Numbered from the stretch's first letter, positions 42,020 through 50,369 are shown. The stretch: 64,000 nucleotides of DNA from Weissella fangxianensis (GCF_024718545.1 NZ_JAMXDB010000006.1:1-64000); one strand, 5' to 3'. Notes: generated by a model not told the origin, from the letters alone. Made by a program: numbers and translations.

Positions 42020-42163
42020 ATCTCTTGTAAACCCCTTTGTGTCAATGTTTTTATTTATTCATGTGTTATTTCATGTGTACTAGCACATTAGAGACACTAA
42101 ACGTATTAAGTTTATCCTTATTATTTTAATCCTATATAGTATTATACTATCTTATCCGATACA

Positions 42164-42213
42164 TGAAAAAAAGCCCACCAAGTTATGCAAGTTAGCATAG
42201 TTCAGTGGGTTTG
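42164..42213 (-). terminator. Minus-strand terminator at the left edge of the accessory region
   Basis: The imperfect 15-bp stem CCCACTGAACTATGC with GCATAACTTGGTGGG is followed by CTTTTTTTC on the minus strand. It would stop transcripts coming from the phage remnant before mutM. Confidence 0.8.
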
Positions 42214-42418
42214 AATAGCACCAGCCATGGCAGCACTAAACACTAAAGAAAACACCGACCATTCAACTTTGACGAATTTAATTAGATCAATCGATAAGAT
42301 AGCAAGTATCTTGTCAAACGACTACCAGAACGCATTCACAGACTTTTTATTGTCAAACAATTTATGGGACATTCCTTTATTGTTGCTGTAGTCAGTGGCT
42401 TGTCAGCCATTTCATTAA
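42214..42418. other. Unassigned stretch downstream of the portal remnant
   Basis: Both strands have short open frames here. The plus strand has an ATG at 42227 without a ribosome site (54 codons). The minus strand has a hydrophobic reading ending near 42210. Neither matches a family I know. It is most likely decayed phage DNA continuing past the portal remnant. Confidence 0.3.
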
Positions 42419-43177
42419 CTATTTCTTTTTTATTTTAGCGTTCACAACTTTCATGTTCGTGTTGCTAAAATAGTCATTATCATTTTCCTTGTTACTCATT
42501 GCCATATCCACAGCACCAATCTAATAACTTTCTCAAATGCTCAATAGATGCATAGAACTCAACCAGTGGTACATTAGTAAATAGGTTTTCGGTTACTTCG
42601 TCCTACCGAATATTTCGTTTATAGCGTGCCACTGATCGCTTCATTGCGTTGTCGTTGCATGTAATACACGGCATATTCAATGGGCGCACCGATTTGTGTG
42701 CCATAAACCGCAAAGGCATTTCGTGGGTCAAGCGGTGTCACTCTCGTATTGCTATCTCAATGTATATGGTCAACCAAATATATCAACCTGCTTGGCTAAC
42801 TCAGCAATCATGTCTGTTAAATCATTAATTGCCACAAAATTATCAATCCTCTGGTAAAGTTCATTATTTTTTTGACCATTATCATCATAGTCAAACTTTA
42901 CTGGTGTTCCAGCAAAGAACCCAACTAACTCTTTAGCAAAGTTAATGACTAATCGGTTATCAGGCTTTCCCTTTGCTTTAGCTAATTTACGGCTGATACT
43001 ATGCTTACCCAAATAATAATTCATCAAACGATTGTAACGATTATTCAGTCGATTAGTATGAACATTAATCAACTCATTTTCATCACTTTCAACTAGCAAG
43101 TCATCCCCAATTCTTTCAGAATAAAAGACATGGTTTTCGTCAGACGACAACCTATCACTATTAAAATTTATCGTCAT
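42419..43177 (-). pseudogene. Phage portal protein remnant (SPP1 gp6-like)
   Basis: The intact first frame (43177-42770) has NRLNNRYNRLMNYYLGKHSI and LVINFAKELVGFFAGTPVKF, typical of SPP1-type portals that form the DNA entry ring of the capsid. After a stop, homologous text resumes in other frames: DPRNAFAVYGTQIGAPIEYA, then NVPLVEFYAS, then AVDMAMSNKENDNDYF. At least two frameshifts are therefore needed. It starts at ATG 43177 with GGAG 10 nt upstream. The C-terminal half of a normal portal (about 450 aa) is missing. Non-functional. Confidence 0.8.
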
Positions 43178-43225
43178 TAGAAAATACACTCCAAACTCTC
43201 AACTTCATTATGATTGCTGATATGG

Positions 43226-43663
43226 TTATGTATTGCGTAACGTGTTATCCATTGCATGATGATTTTTCTTAACAGACACACCTTTTTTCTCATCCCACAC
43301 ATAATCAAAAATTTCACTCTCAAACTCTTTAGCTACTGCTAGAACCACAAATAAGCGATTAGCTTTAATCATCTTGGCGACATCTTCTACACCTTTCATG
43401 ATTTTTTTCAGCATTATGTGCATATAAATCCTCGTTAATGAATCTAGTGACATGTTCAGGTACCGCTAAATCACACCAAAAGGGGATGTCGCCAAAGCGT
43501 TTCTTAACATCTAAGGCAATATAGACCCAATAATCAATTTCTTCATGTTATGCTGCATGTTCTTCAACTAAGTAATATTTATGATTATCGATTTCAAACT
43601 ATACTTGTACTTGGAATAACGCCTTAATGTTCATATCCCCAATCGATACCAGCAAATTAATTG
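43226..43663 (-). pseudogene. Phage terminase large subunit remnant (C-terminal nuclease half)
   Basis: Pieces of the terminase nuclease domain can be read on the minus strand: FAGIDWGYEH, FEIDNHKYYLVEEHAA, HEEIDYWVYIALDVKKRFGD, IPFWCDLAVPEH, then in another frame DYVWDEK and the end motif NHHAMDN. At least three in-frame stops and two frameshifts break it. The N-terminal ATPase half is missing altogether, so an internal deletion joined the small terminase to this part. It was the DNA-packaging motor in the ancestral phage. Confidence 0.8.
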
Positions 43664-43697
43664 GTTAATGGTGGCACTTCGTCTTTGGAACTCATTA

Positions 43698-43723
43698 ATC
43701 ACTTAGCACGATCACTTAGCACG
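43698..43723. repeat. 13-bp tandem duplication in the small terminase remnant
   Basis: ATCACTTAGCACG occurs twice head to tail (43698-43710 and 43711-43723). The repeat unit is the same length as that of the duplication at 45517-45542. Confidence 0.95.
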
Positions 43724-43898
43724 TCTTTTGAGATGTTGCAACACTTTTTGTCGCAATTTTAACCACTTTATCTGAAACATCATCCCATTTGTAACGTAAT
43801 TTGCATGAACGAATTGTCGAGGTAAATTTATCAATCTTTTGCGCAATATCTTTAATCTTCATACCAGCTAAGTAATCTTGATTAGTCTGTTTTTTAGA
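43716..43898 (-). pseudogene. Phage terminase small subunit remnant
   Basis: The minus-strand frame reads KKQTNQDYLAGMKIKDIAQK, then TSTIRSCKLRYKWDD. This is the helix-turn-helix DNA-recognition part of small terminases (pattern: DYLxGMKxKDIA, then TxxxWKxRYKW). About 60 codons remain. The start codon is lost in a stop-rich stretch, and the frame ends inside a 13-bp tandem duplication. It is adjacent to the large terminase remnant, as in phages. Confidence 0.7.
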
Positions 43899-44071
43899 TT
43901 CTTAGATTCATTACATATCACCACTTCGTTTCTTTTTAACTGACTTATGTTGTTTAATCTGGGGTTGTCTCTTTAATTTTTTATTCTTGTTCATCCAATT
44001 TGCCAAAATGGATGCTTCAACCTTTCGATACCATGGGGCTATTTCTCGTTCACTCCTGATTTTGTGCAAAA

Positions 44072-44101
44072 TAAAAAGGCAACAATTAAATGATTGTCAC
44101 C
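44072..44101 (-). terminator. Terminator of the two-gene cassette
   Basis: The stem GGTGACAAT/ATTGTTGCC is followed on the minus strand by TTTTTATTTTGC. It lies 43 nt after the stop of the membrane gene. Confidence 0.75.
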
Positions 44102-44144
44102 TTCTATGTTTTGTGAATTTCTTTATAATTAATAATTTCGTAAT

Positions 44145-44687
44145 TCACTTTTTATCTTCATCTTCAATAAATTCATTAATTTTAGTTTGTGCTTTCTCTG
44201 AAACATCTTGCAAGTGTGCATATAGTAGCTGCCAAAGGCTTAAAATTCCTCCTACAACAAAAACCAATTCAGTGAATTTTACCCAGTAAAAATCTAAATT
44301 AAAGGCAAAATCTAGTAAGGCAATAATTGATGTAGTAACCCAAAGTAAACTTGAAAGTAAATAAGGAGCAATTAAATCATAATATTCTTGACCTAACTTT
44401 ACGTCATTAACACGATCTTCATATAAAAAGATTGCCGCCAAATCGTCATAATCAAAAATTCTAGTTGTTGCTGCTATTAAAGCAAGAGTGAATGAAAGCC
44501 CTGTAATTCCAGGTGTTAAAAAAACAGATACATGGAAATTTTTTTGTATACCTATACGATTCATTCCAACATATATGCCTAAAGATAATAAAATCCAAAT
44601 CCAAAATAAAATGTTTTTACATAAACTAGAAAAAGATTTAACAAAAACTTGGAATATGTTAATTTTAATTTCATATTTACTTTCCAT
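44145..44687 (-). CDS. Unknown membrane protein with four predicted TM helices (cassette gene 2)
   Basis: This 180-aa protein has hydrophobic segments at about residues 26-43, 54-73, 107-128 and 134-156. A charged loop (about 75-105, FDYDDLAAIFLYEDR) lies between TM2 and TM3, and there is an acidic, lysine-containing C-tail. The N-terminus is likely cytoplasmic. AGAGG lies 8 nt upstream of ATG. It begins 20 nt after cassette gene 1 and ends at its own terminator, so the two form one transcript. I recognise no family. A soluble partner plus a small 4-TM protein inside a prophage remnant resembles sensor-effector defence pairs, but this is inference only. Confidence 0.75.
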   Translation of the reverse strand: MESKYEIKINIFQVFVKSFSSLCKNILFWIWILLSLGIYVGMNRIGIQKNFHVSVFLTPGITGLSFTLALIAATTRIFDYDDLAAIFLYEDRVNDVKLGQEYYDLIAPYLLSSLLWVTTSIIALLDFAFNLDFYWVKFTELVFVVGGILSLWQLLYAHLQDVSEKAQTKINEFIEDEDKK

Positions 44688-44707
44688 AAATCAATCCTCT
44701 TAATTTT

Positions 44708-45532
44708 TTATATATCAATATCAATTATTTTAATTGAATTATTTATAATATTTTTCCCCTTTGAAGTAACTTTTAAATACCCTGAACTCGCATCACTTTG
44801 TAATTCATCATCAATAATTTCCGAAGTATTTATTGACTCATTCTTTTCTGCCTGATAACTTTTAGTAATTTTCTTTGCATTGGCACGGCGGTACTTACTA
44901 ATTGCATCACTACGATGTTTTGCAGAACCATTGGGAAACACAGTCTCAACTTCAACAATGTTATATTTACCAGGTTTAATAGAAATTGTCTGACCATATA
45001 TTGGACGAATATTTATTTCTCCAATCCCTGTCGTAACAATATTAGCATTTATAATTTTTTCAATGGAATATATAACTTCCATTGCATTTTCAGTGCCCAT
45101 TTGTGCATCAATATAAATGTTTTCCGTATTTTTATCATAGACAAATTCAAATGAAAGGCCTTCATTTTTACCTAAATCTTCAACTTCATTCTGTATTTTA
45201 AATGCCTTATTAATGTATGCAAGGTTCATTTTAACCTCGCTGTAACTGGTCATTAAAGGAATGTTCTTACGTTTAAATGCTACTTCTAACATTGGATAAT
45301 CTTCTGTTAGCTTGAAAATCACATCTTTTAATTTTGATCGATTATCCATATAGTCTGAACTATAACTAATGGATCCGGTACTTTGATATTTTTCTAAAAC
45401 CTGTTTATATAGGTTTTGTGATTTTTCGTTTAATTCTATTAACGCCTTATAATCAGTAGATGCCACTATTTCAGAATATTTATTTTTAGATTTTAAGACT
45501 AAATATTCTTCTCCATCATCTATCTCATTCAT
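44708..45532 (-). CDS. Unknown soluble protein (cassette gene 1, main frame)
   Basis: This 274-aa hydrophilic protein has no signal peptide or TM helix. A helical N-terminal half (about 1-110) is followed by a part that looks beta-rich (about 118-205, e.g. FVYDKNTENIYIDAQMG and IRPIYGQTISIKPGKY) and a basic then acidic C-terminus. The ATG lacks a ribosome site and sits over the stop of a short upstream frame (45659-45525). Removing one copy of a 13-bp duplication there joins both into a single protein of about 316 residues with a good ribosome site. As it stands, translation would rely on stop-restart coupling. No family recognised. Confidence 0.7.
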   Translation of the reverse strand: MNEIDDGEEYLVLKSKNKYSEIVASTDYKALIELNEKSQNLYKQVLEKYQSTGSISYSSDYMDNRSKLKDVIFKLTEDYPMLEVAFKRKNIPLMTSYSEVKMNLAYINKAFKIQNEVEDLGKNEGLSFEFVYDKNTENIYIDAQMGTENAMEVIYSIEKIINANIVTTGIGEINIRPIYGQTISIKPGKYNIVEVETVFPNGSAKHRSDAISKYRRANAKKITKSYQAEKNESINTSEIIDDELQSDASSGYLKVTSKGKNIINNSIKIIDIDI

Positions 45533-45542
45533 CTATCTCATT
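45517..45542. repeat. 13-bp tandem duplication that breaks cassette gene 1
   Basis: CATCTATCTCATT occurs twice head to tail (45517-45529, 45530-45542). Thirteen is not a multiple of three. With one copy the upstream frame runs without a stop into the main frame (reading ...VFNEIDDGEEYLV). Confidence 0.95.
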
Positions 45543-45659
45543 AAATACCTTTTTTAATGCTTCTGGAATAATTACTTTAACTGCCTTATCCATATCATCT
45601 CTATAAGTATTTAAAGCTTCTGGTCCCAGATTAAACTTGAAAACAAACATTGTAGTCAT
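45525..45659 (-). CDS. Short N-terminal frame of cassette gene 1
   Basis: This 44-codon frame begins MTTMFVFKF and has GAGGG 7 nt before its ATG, a proper initiation site lacking for the larger downstream frame. It ends in TGA within the second repeat region, overlapping the next ATG. It is best read as the true 5' end of cassette gene 1, cut off by the 13-bp duplication. A stand-alone 44-aa peptide is the alternative. Confidence 0.6.
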   Translation of the reverse strand: MTTMFVFKFNLGPEALNTYRDDMDKAVKVIIPEALKKVFNEIDE

Positions 45660-45670
45660 AATAATCCCTC

Positions 45671-45700
45671 ATTAAATCAATTGATTTAATAATTATACCA
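45671..45700 (-). promoter_or_regulatory. Extended -10 promoter with a 20-bp perfect palindrome
   Basis: On the minus strand TGGTATAAT (45700-45692) is an extended -10; the -35 (CATAAA at a 17-nt spacing) is poor. ATTAAATCAATTGATTTAAT (45671-45690) is a perfect palindrome covering the predicted start point, 11 nt before the ATG at 45659. This is the usual geometry of a repressor operator. No repressor gene is next to it. Confidence 0.6.
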
Positions 45701-45751
45701 TTTATATTAATTTATTTATGTTTAGCAAATTAGGAATATTTATATTTCTGC

Positions 45752-45780
45752 AAAATAAAAAGGCTACCGATTGGATAACC
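45752..45780 (-). terminator. Terminator between the phage regulator remnant and the cassette
   Basis: The stem GGTTATCC/GGTAGCC is followed on the minus strand by TTTTTATTTTGC, the same tail as the terminator at 44072-44101. It isolates the cassette from upstream transcription. The rest of 45781-45919 shows no gene, though the frame downstream of the regulator stop stays open to about 45767. Confidence 0.65.
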
Positions 45781-45919
45781 TTAAGTAATATGTATGTGGA
45801 ACAGAAATGGGATTTGTTGAGTAATCACCAAAATAAGAGGAAACTATACAACTATTTTTCATCTGTTCTACAATACTAATTATGCCTGTATTTTTTCTGT
45901 TTTTGGTATTCAATCGGGT

Positions 45920-46267
45920 CTAAACTGGGGCGTAAACAGTTCTAAAACGAGTGGCTACTACTTCGAAGGTCGTATAAAGATAACCTTTAATGCCGTCTTT
46001 AAAATTACCTCGCCACTCTCTGGCGGTGCCTTTATCTATATGATTATCTATGCCAATCGTCACCCAACATTTTTTATTACCATAATTGTCAATCAATACA
46101 TCTTGGTGGCTTTTAATTAGACAATCAAACATCATCTTTATAATGAACTTTTGATAACGCAGACGTTTTAATTCAGGATCGTTTTGTTCATGAATCATTC
46201 GTGATTCCATAACGTTGTTGTAATCATTTTGTTTCCGGCCACCGCCAATATTCTCATATTGTTCCAT
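45920..46267 (-). pseudogene. RinA/DUF722-like phage late regulator remnant
   Basis: This 115-codon frame contains ENIGGGRKQNDYNNVME near its start and KKCWVTIGIDNHIDKG followed by AREWRGNFKDGIKGYL. This pattern is shared with DUF722/RinA-type regulators encoded just upstream of terminase genes in phages of Gram-positives. No ribosome site precedes the ATG, and the usual N-terminal 20-40 residues are missing, so it is probably 5'-truncated. In phages it switches on late packaging genes. Confidence 0.55.
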
Positions 46268-46363
46268 GTCTATAAGTTAATTACATTTGGCGTAACTGGA
46301 TAGCTACGTCTAATTTATATGCATATGCACATCTACAAGCACTTTGTTATTCCATAAATATAG

Positions 46364-46396
46364 CTAAAATAAAACCGCTACACAATATGTAGCGGC
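46364..46396 (-). terminator. Terminator of the type IIG gene
   Basis: The perfect stem CCGCTACA/TGTAGCGG is followed by TTTTATTTT on the minus strand. The stretch 46268-46363 shows no other feature. Confidence 0.85.
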
Positions 46397-46474
46397 TAAA
46401 TATTTATACTAAGTTTCGAATTTTTTCTTTAAACAATCTGGTACCAATCTTTATTTCAAAGCTTATTTTTTAAA

Positions 46475-46816
46475 TTATTGATTGTTTGAGATGTATTCCT
46501 TCATCGTTGCAATATCGTCACTACCAAGATTAAACCATTTCATAACAAATGTATCAGCTAAACTAAGTAAAGTTCCATTGTTAATCGCATTGTTTATTTG
46601 AGTTATATCGTTTTCATCTATCGAAACTATGTCAGGTATTGGAACAGTACGAAGCACCTCAGGATATAACTCCAAAGTTTTCCCCTTTTTTCGTCCCAAT
46701 TTTACCAGCCAAAAATGAGTCAAAGTTGAATTTAAAATTGTTAAAATTGCCAAAACATATTTTGGCTTTGTTGTATATTCATTGTTCAAAGTTATACAGT
46801 AGGCATCATCCTTAAT
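46475..46816 (-). pseudogene. C-terminal end of the type IIG enzyme beyond an in-frame TAA
   Basis: The frame continues unbroken after the TAA at 46817-46819 for 113 more codons (IKDDAYCITLNNEYTTKPKY and onward), in the same frame as the main gene. The content (LNSTLTHFWLVKLGRKKG, then VLRTVPIPDI) is typical of the end of Eco57I-like specificity regions. This part would be made only by readthrough or by restart at the ATG at 46789, which lacks a clear ribosome site. Confidence 0.8.
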
Positions 46817-49800
46817 TTAATATCCATGATTGTTAAGGGTAAATCTTGGAGTTTTAGAACGTTTTTGGAAATAAATTGTTAATTCATTTTCAAATCTCCA
46901 CTGCTCTCTTGACCTCATCAAGTCTATATCCCGAATATTTCCACCTGCCCTGGATTTTAAAAGTTTAGGATACAGTGGATTATTCCTAATCCACTTAACA
47001 ACTCCTGGTATATCTGACTCCACTATTCTTTTATTAATATATAGAACATAGCTGTCAGGGTCCGATGGTTCGATTACGTCTGTTAATGAACTACCATTCA
47101 CCAAAGGTTTAAATAAATTTTGTTCTTTTTCACTAAATTTCTGTTCATTAATTTGCTTTTTTGACCAAATAAAAACTTTATTGTTACCAGTTGTAATTCC
47201 CAAACTAATTTCGGCATAGTTAGTAAGTGATTTTTGATTATTTATTTTATTAACTAGGTTGTTAATAAATACATTACGCGAAGCTGTATCTAATATGAAG
47301 TATCCAGTACTACTATCCTGGATATCATCTTGAGAAACATGGCCATAATCAGTACTTGAATTACTTCCACTAACAATTTCTTCAAATTTCTCACTGTTTG
47401 CTGATCCAGTTTCATTGGTTACCAATGTGTTGATATCATTATTGTATGGCGCTTTACTTGCAAAAGTAATAACGTTATGTTGGCCAAGTGCTGAGCTAAA
47501 AATTTTAAATTCTTTAAAGTTCAATATATCTGTTAACTGCATTCGATTGATCAAATCATTCCGTAGTCCTGCAGCATCTGTTGCAGTTAACCAATAATTC
47601 GTGGTAATAAATGCCAGTGAACCATTCTTATTTAACAAATCCATTGCCAAGTGAATAAAATAATAGAAAAAATCAATCCTACCATGTGCCCATTGAGCAC
47701 CAAAATCAGTTTTCGCAACAGCATCAAAGATTTCTTTATGCCCTTGTATTCCAATATATGGCGGATTTGCCACGACTAAATCAAATCCTGTATACATACC
47801 TTTGTTATTTAGAACTTCAGGAAATTCAAATCGCCATTCAAATGAGTTTGCAAATATTGGTGCATCATTTACTTCTTTTAAACGAGCTTCTTTTACAGCA
47901 ATCTGCTTGTTTAATTTTTGAATTTTCTGTTTACGCTTCGCACGTTGATCTTTTGTTTCAAATAACGGAATAGCATCTTGTAATTCATTTCTTTGTTGAT
48001 ATAGATTACGGATTTTGGTGTACTCACCACTATCCAAAATTCGATTGATAATTTGATCCTTAAATTCTTTGATTGCAAATTCTATATTTTTCTTTGCTTC
48101 TTTATTATCTGTATTTCGATATTTTTGGACTAACTCTTTAAATTCGGAAACTGTTAAGTCAGTGTGAGCTGTCACATCTCCAAGATTTCTATCTAGACCA
48201 TATTTAAAAACTACTGAATTTCCTGCTTTAATATTCATTTCAAGATTAGGCATAGTTCGAAGGTTTCCGTCAACCTCATAGTAAGAATTCTTTAATAATT
48301 CAATCCACAAACGTAGCCGAGTTATATTAACCGAGTTTTGATTAATATCCACTCCAAATAGGTTATGCTCAATAATATCCAATTTAGTTTTGAACAGTGC
48401 CTCTTGAATTGACTGCCTTGTTTTAGAACCACGTATGTAAGAAAAATAAGTTTCCTCATCACGCATGATTGCAACAAGTTCATCATTTTCAACTTCAATG
48501 TTAACATCCATTCGTATTTCTGCAGGTAGCAATCGTAACGTAGAACGTAGTTTCACTAAATAATTTAAAGCAGAAACCAAGAAATGTCCTGATCCAACAG
48601 CTGGATCAACCAGCTTAAAGTCTCTCAACACGCTTAAAACCGCTTCTTTATGTTCCGGCGTGATTTCAGCAATGTCATCGATAGAATTCACTTTAAATCC
48701 TTCAGATTGAAACTTGTTGATAATGGCACTATCTATTGCCTTTTTAGTCATGAAAGACGTTACAAAACCAGGTGTATAAAATGATCCATCTTTATAACCA
48801 TTTATCTTTTCAAAAATTAATCCTAATACAGATGCATTGATTAATCGAGCATTATCAGTTGATTTTCCGTCTGTATTAAACGCATATGAATCTAAAAATG
48901 TAAGTATATATTTAAGTGTTGGTAAGGATTTTGTCCCTTTTGATACACGCTTATTTAAGATGGACCTATCCCTAATTTTTAACTCTTCATCATCAGATAA
49001 ATCTGAAGGTTTAATACCTAATTTAGATTCAGTAACTGATTTTTCAAAAAGAGATGAGTTTAGATAAGGAACATGTTTGTAACGTTCTGTTAAACTACCT
49101 CGCTGATTGACAGGTTTTGCAAGGACACCAAAAAACAATTCATTAACTCTGTTAAAATTACTTAGGTTTTCATCAGACATAAATTTATAGTCTTTATCGT
49201 CATTATTAAATTTAATTAATTGACCTTCAAGTAATTTCAAGAATAAGATTCTATTGACCCATGTAGATACAATATTAATCGCATAATCAAATTTTTGTTC
49301 GTCATTATTAAAACGATAATCCGTTGAATCAAAGGCCTCATAAACTAGTTCAATTAATGAAGCAGATTGACGTTCCGATTTTGGAACTCTCTCAATTCCT
49401 TTTTCATCTGCACGTTCTTGAAGCCCCATAATATACAACAATTCATCATAAAATGTTGTATCTAAAATATTTGAATCAGCAACAAATGATCGTTTCATTA
49501 ATGTTTCAGGAGCAAGCATTTTTATGAAGTCCCTTACTTTTGATTCATTTATTTCTTTGTTTTTTTGAAATATATCTTTGACATTCAGATGAACATATTC
49601 TAATTCTTTTTCATGTTTAGCCACGAAGGGAGCAGCAATATTTTGATAGAAATCTGCTGTTGTTACATCTAATGTTGCTTGTTCAACTTGTGAGTCAATA
49701 TAATCTTTGGCAAATTGTTTATCTTTAGCAAAAAGATTATTAAATAAAACTGCATCAAATACAAACCAATCAATACCATCTGTAATAATGAGATATGTCA

Positions 49801-50179
49801 TCTTGGTATTGTTTCCGGTAATCAGTTCTCTTATAAAATAGAGAATTAATTCATGCCAAGCTTTATGATTCAGATTACTCTCTGATACCATGTCAGAAGA
49901 ACCTAGTTTTTTAGTCTCTAGCAATACATAATTTACATTTGCTTTGGAAATTGATAGATCAATGCGCCCCTCTGCATTTACCTTGTAGCCTTCTCGTTGA
50001 AATCCAATCCCTCTCAAAAAATCTCTAATATAGCCCTTATTAGTTTCTTCAGTATTTTCAATCTTAATATCTGTTATTAAATTTTTTAGTAAATTAGCGT
50101 TTTCCGCTTTTTGTCTTTCACTCAATGAAAGACGATAAAACATTTTATTAATAACATTCTCAGGTTTCAAAGTTGCCAT
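46817..50179 (-). CDS. Type IIG restriction-modification enzyme (Eco57I-like), truncated by a stop codon
   Basis: This is a single-chain nuclease-methyltransferase-specificity protein. The N-terminal nuclease region has GRIDLS...LLETKK, a PD-(D/E)xK pattern (about residues 65-85). The N6-adenine methyltransferase has DPAVGSGHFL (about 525) and catalytic NPPY (about 803). The target recognition region follows. TAA at codon 1121 cuts about 114 residues from the specificity domain. ATG 50179 follows AAAAGGAG with 7-nt spacing; the longer frame upstream is not needed. It is transcribed alone with its own terminator. Such enzymes restrict phage DNA. Truncation may abolish or alter specificity, since restriction and methylation share one recognition domain. 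Confidence 0.88.
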   Translation of the reverse strand: MATLKPENVINKMFYRLSLSERQKAENANLLKNLITDIKIENTEETNKGYIRDFLRGIGFQREGYKVNAEGRIDLSISKANVNYVLLETKKLGSSDMVSESNLNHKAWHELILYFIRELITGNNTKMTYLIITDGIDWFVFDAVLFNNLFAKDKQFAKDYIDSQVEQATLDVTTADFYQNIAAPFVAKHEKELEYVHLNVKDIFQKNKEINESKVRDFIKMLAPETLMKRSFVADSNILDTTFYDELLYIMGLQERADEKGIERVPKSERQSASLIELVYEAFDSTDYRFNNDEQKFDYAINIVSTWVNRILFLKLLEGQLIKFNNDDKDYKFMSDENLSNFNRVNELFFGVLAKPVNQRGSLTERYKHVPYLNSSLFEKSVTESKLGIKPSDLSDDEELKIRDRSILNKRVSKGTKSLPTLKYILTFLDSYAFNTDGKSTDNARLINASVLGLIFEKINGYKDGSFYTPGFVTSFMTKKAIDSAIINKFQSEGFKVNSIDDIAEITPEHKEAVLSVLRDFKLVDPAVGSGHFLVSALNYLVKLRSTLRLLPAEIRMDVNIEVENDELVAIMRDEETYFSYIRGSKTRQSIQEALFKTKLDIIEHNLFGVDINQNSVNITRLRLWIELLKNSYYEVDGNLRTMPNLEMNIKAGNSVVFKYGLDRNLGDVTAHTDLTVSEFKELVQKYRNTDNKEAKKNIEFAIKEFKDQIINRILDSGEYTKIRNLYQQRNELQDAIPLFETKDQRAKRKQKIQKLNKQIAVKEARLKEVNDAPIFANSFEWRFEFPEVLNNKGMYTGFDLVVANPPYIGIQGHKEIFDAVAKTDFGAQWAHGRIDFFYYFIHLAMDLLNKNGSLAFITTNYWLTATDAAGLRNDLINRMQLTDILNFKEFKIFSSALGQHNVITFASKAPYNNDINTLVTNETGSANSEKFEEIVSGSNSSTDYGHVSQDDIQDSSTGYFILDTASRNVFINNLVNKINNQKSLTNYAEISLGITTGNNKVFIWSKKQINEQKFSEKEQNLFKPLVNGSSLTDVIEPSDPDSYVLYINKRIVESDIPGVVKWIRNNPLYPKLLKSRAGGNIRDIDLMRSREQWRFENELTIYFQKRSKTPRFTLNNHGY

Positions 50180-50369
50180 GCCTAAACTCCTTTTCCAATT
50201 AAACATACTCAATAAGTATATCATTATATATTTTTTTATTATGTATTAAAAAAAGTAATATGTAAACTCTTCTCAGCATATGAATATAGTTTTAGTTATT
50301 TCTAAAATAGGAATAGATGTTAACCTAAGTAGTCACAAAACAATTAAGAAATTTATTATTGATGAAATT

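Larger units (their letters stand above)
42214..46300 (-). mobile_element. Decayed prophage packaging module
   Basis: Read on the minus strand, remnants appear in normal phage late-gene order: RinA/DUF722-like regulator (46267-45920), small terminase (43898-43716), C-terminal half of large terminase (43663-43226) and SPP1-type portal (43177-42419). All are interrupted by stops or frameshifts. A basic frame at about 44050-43911 just before the small terminase may be another phage fragment. An intact-looking two-gene cassette lies between the regulator and the terminase. No integrase or attachment site was found, so the boundaries are approximate. Confidence 0.75.

Noticed and set aside
42227-42391. 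54-codon plus-strand frame starting MAALNTKENTDH
   Set aside because: No ribosome site or promoter, in decayed phage DNA with equally open frames on the other strand.
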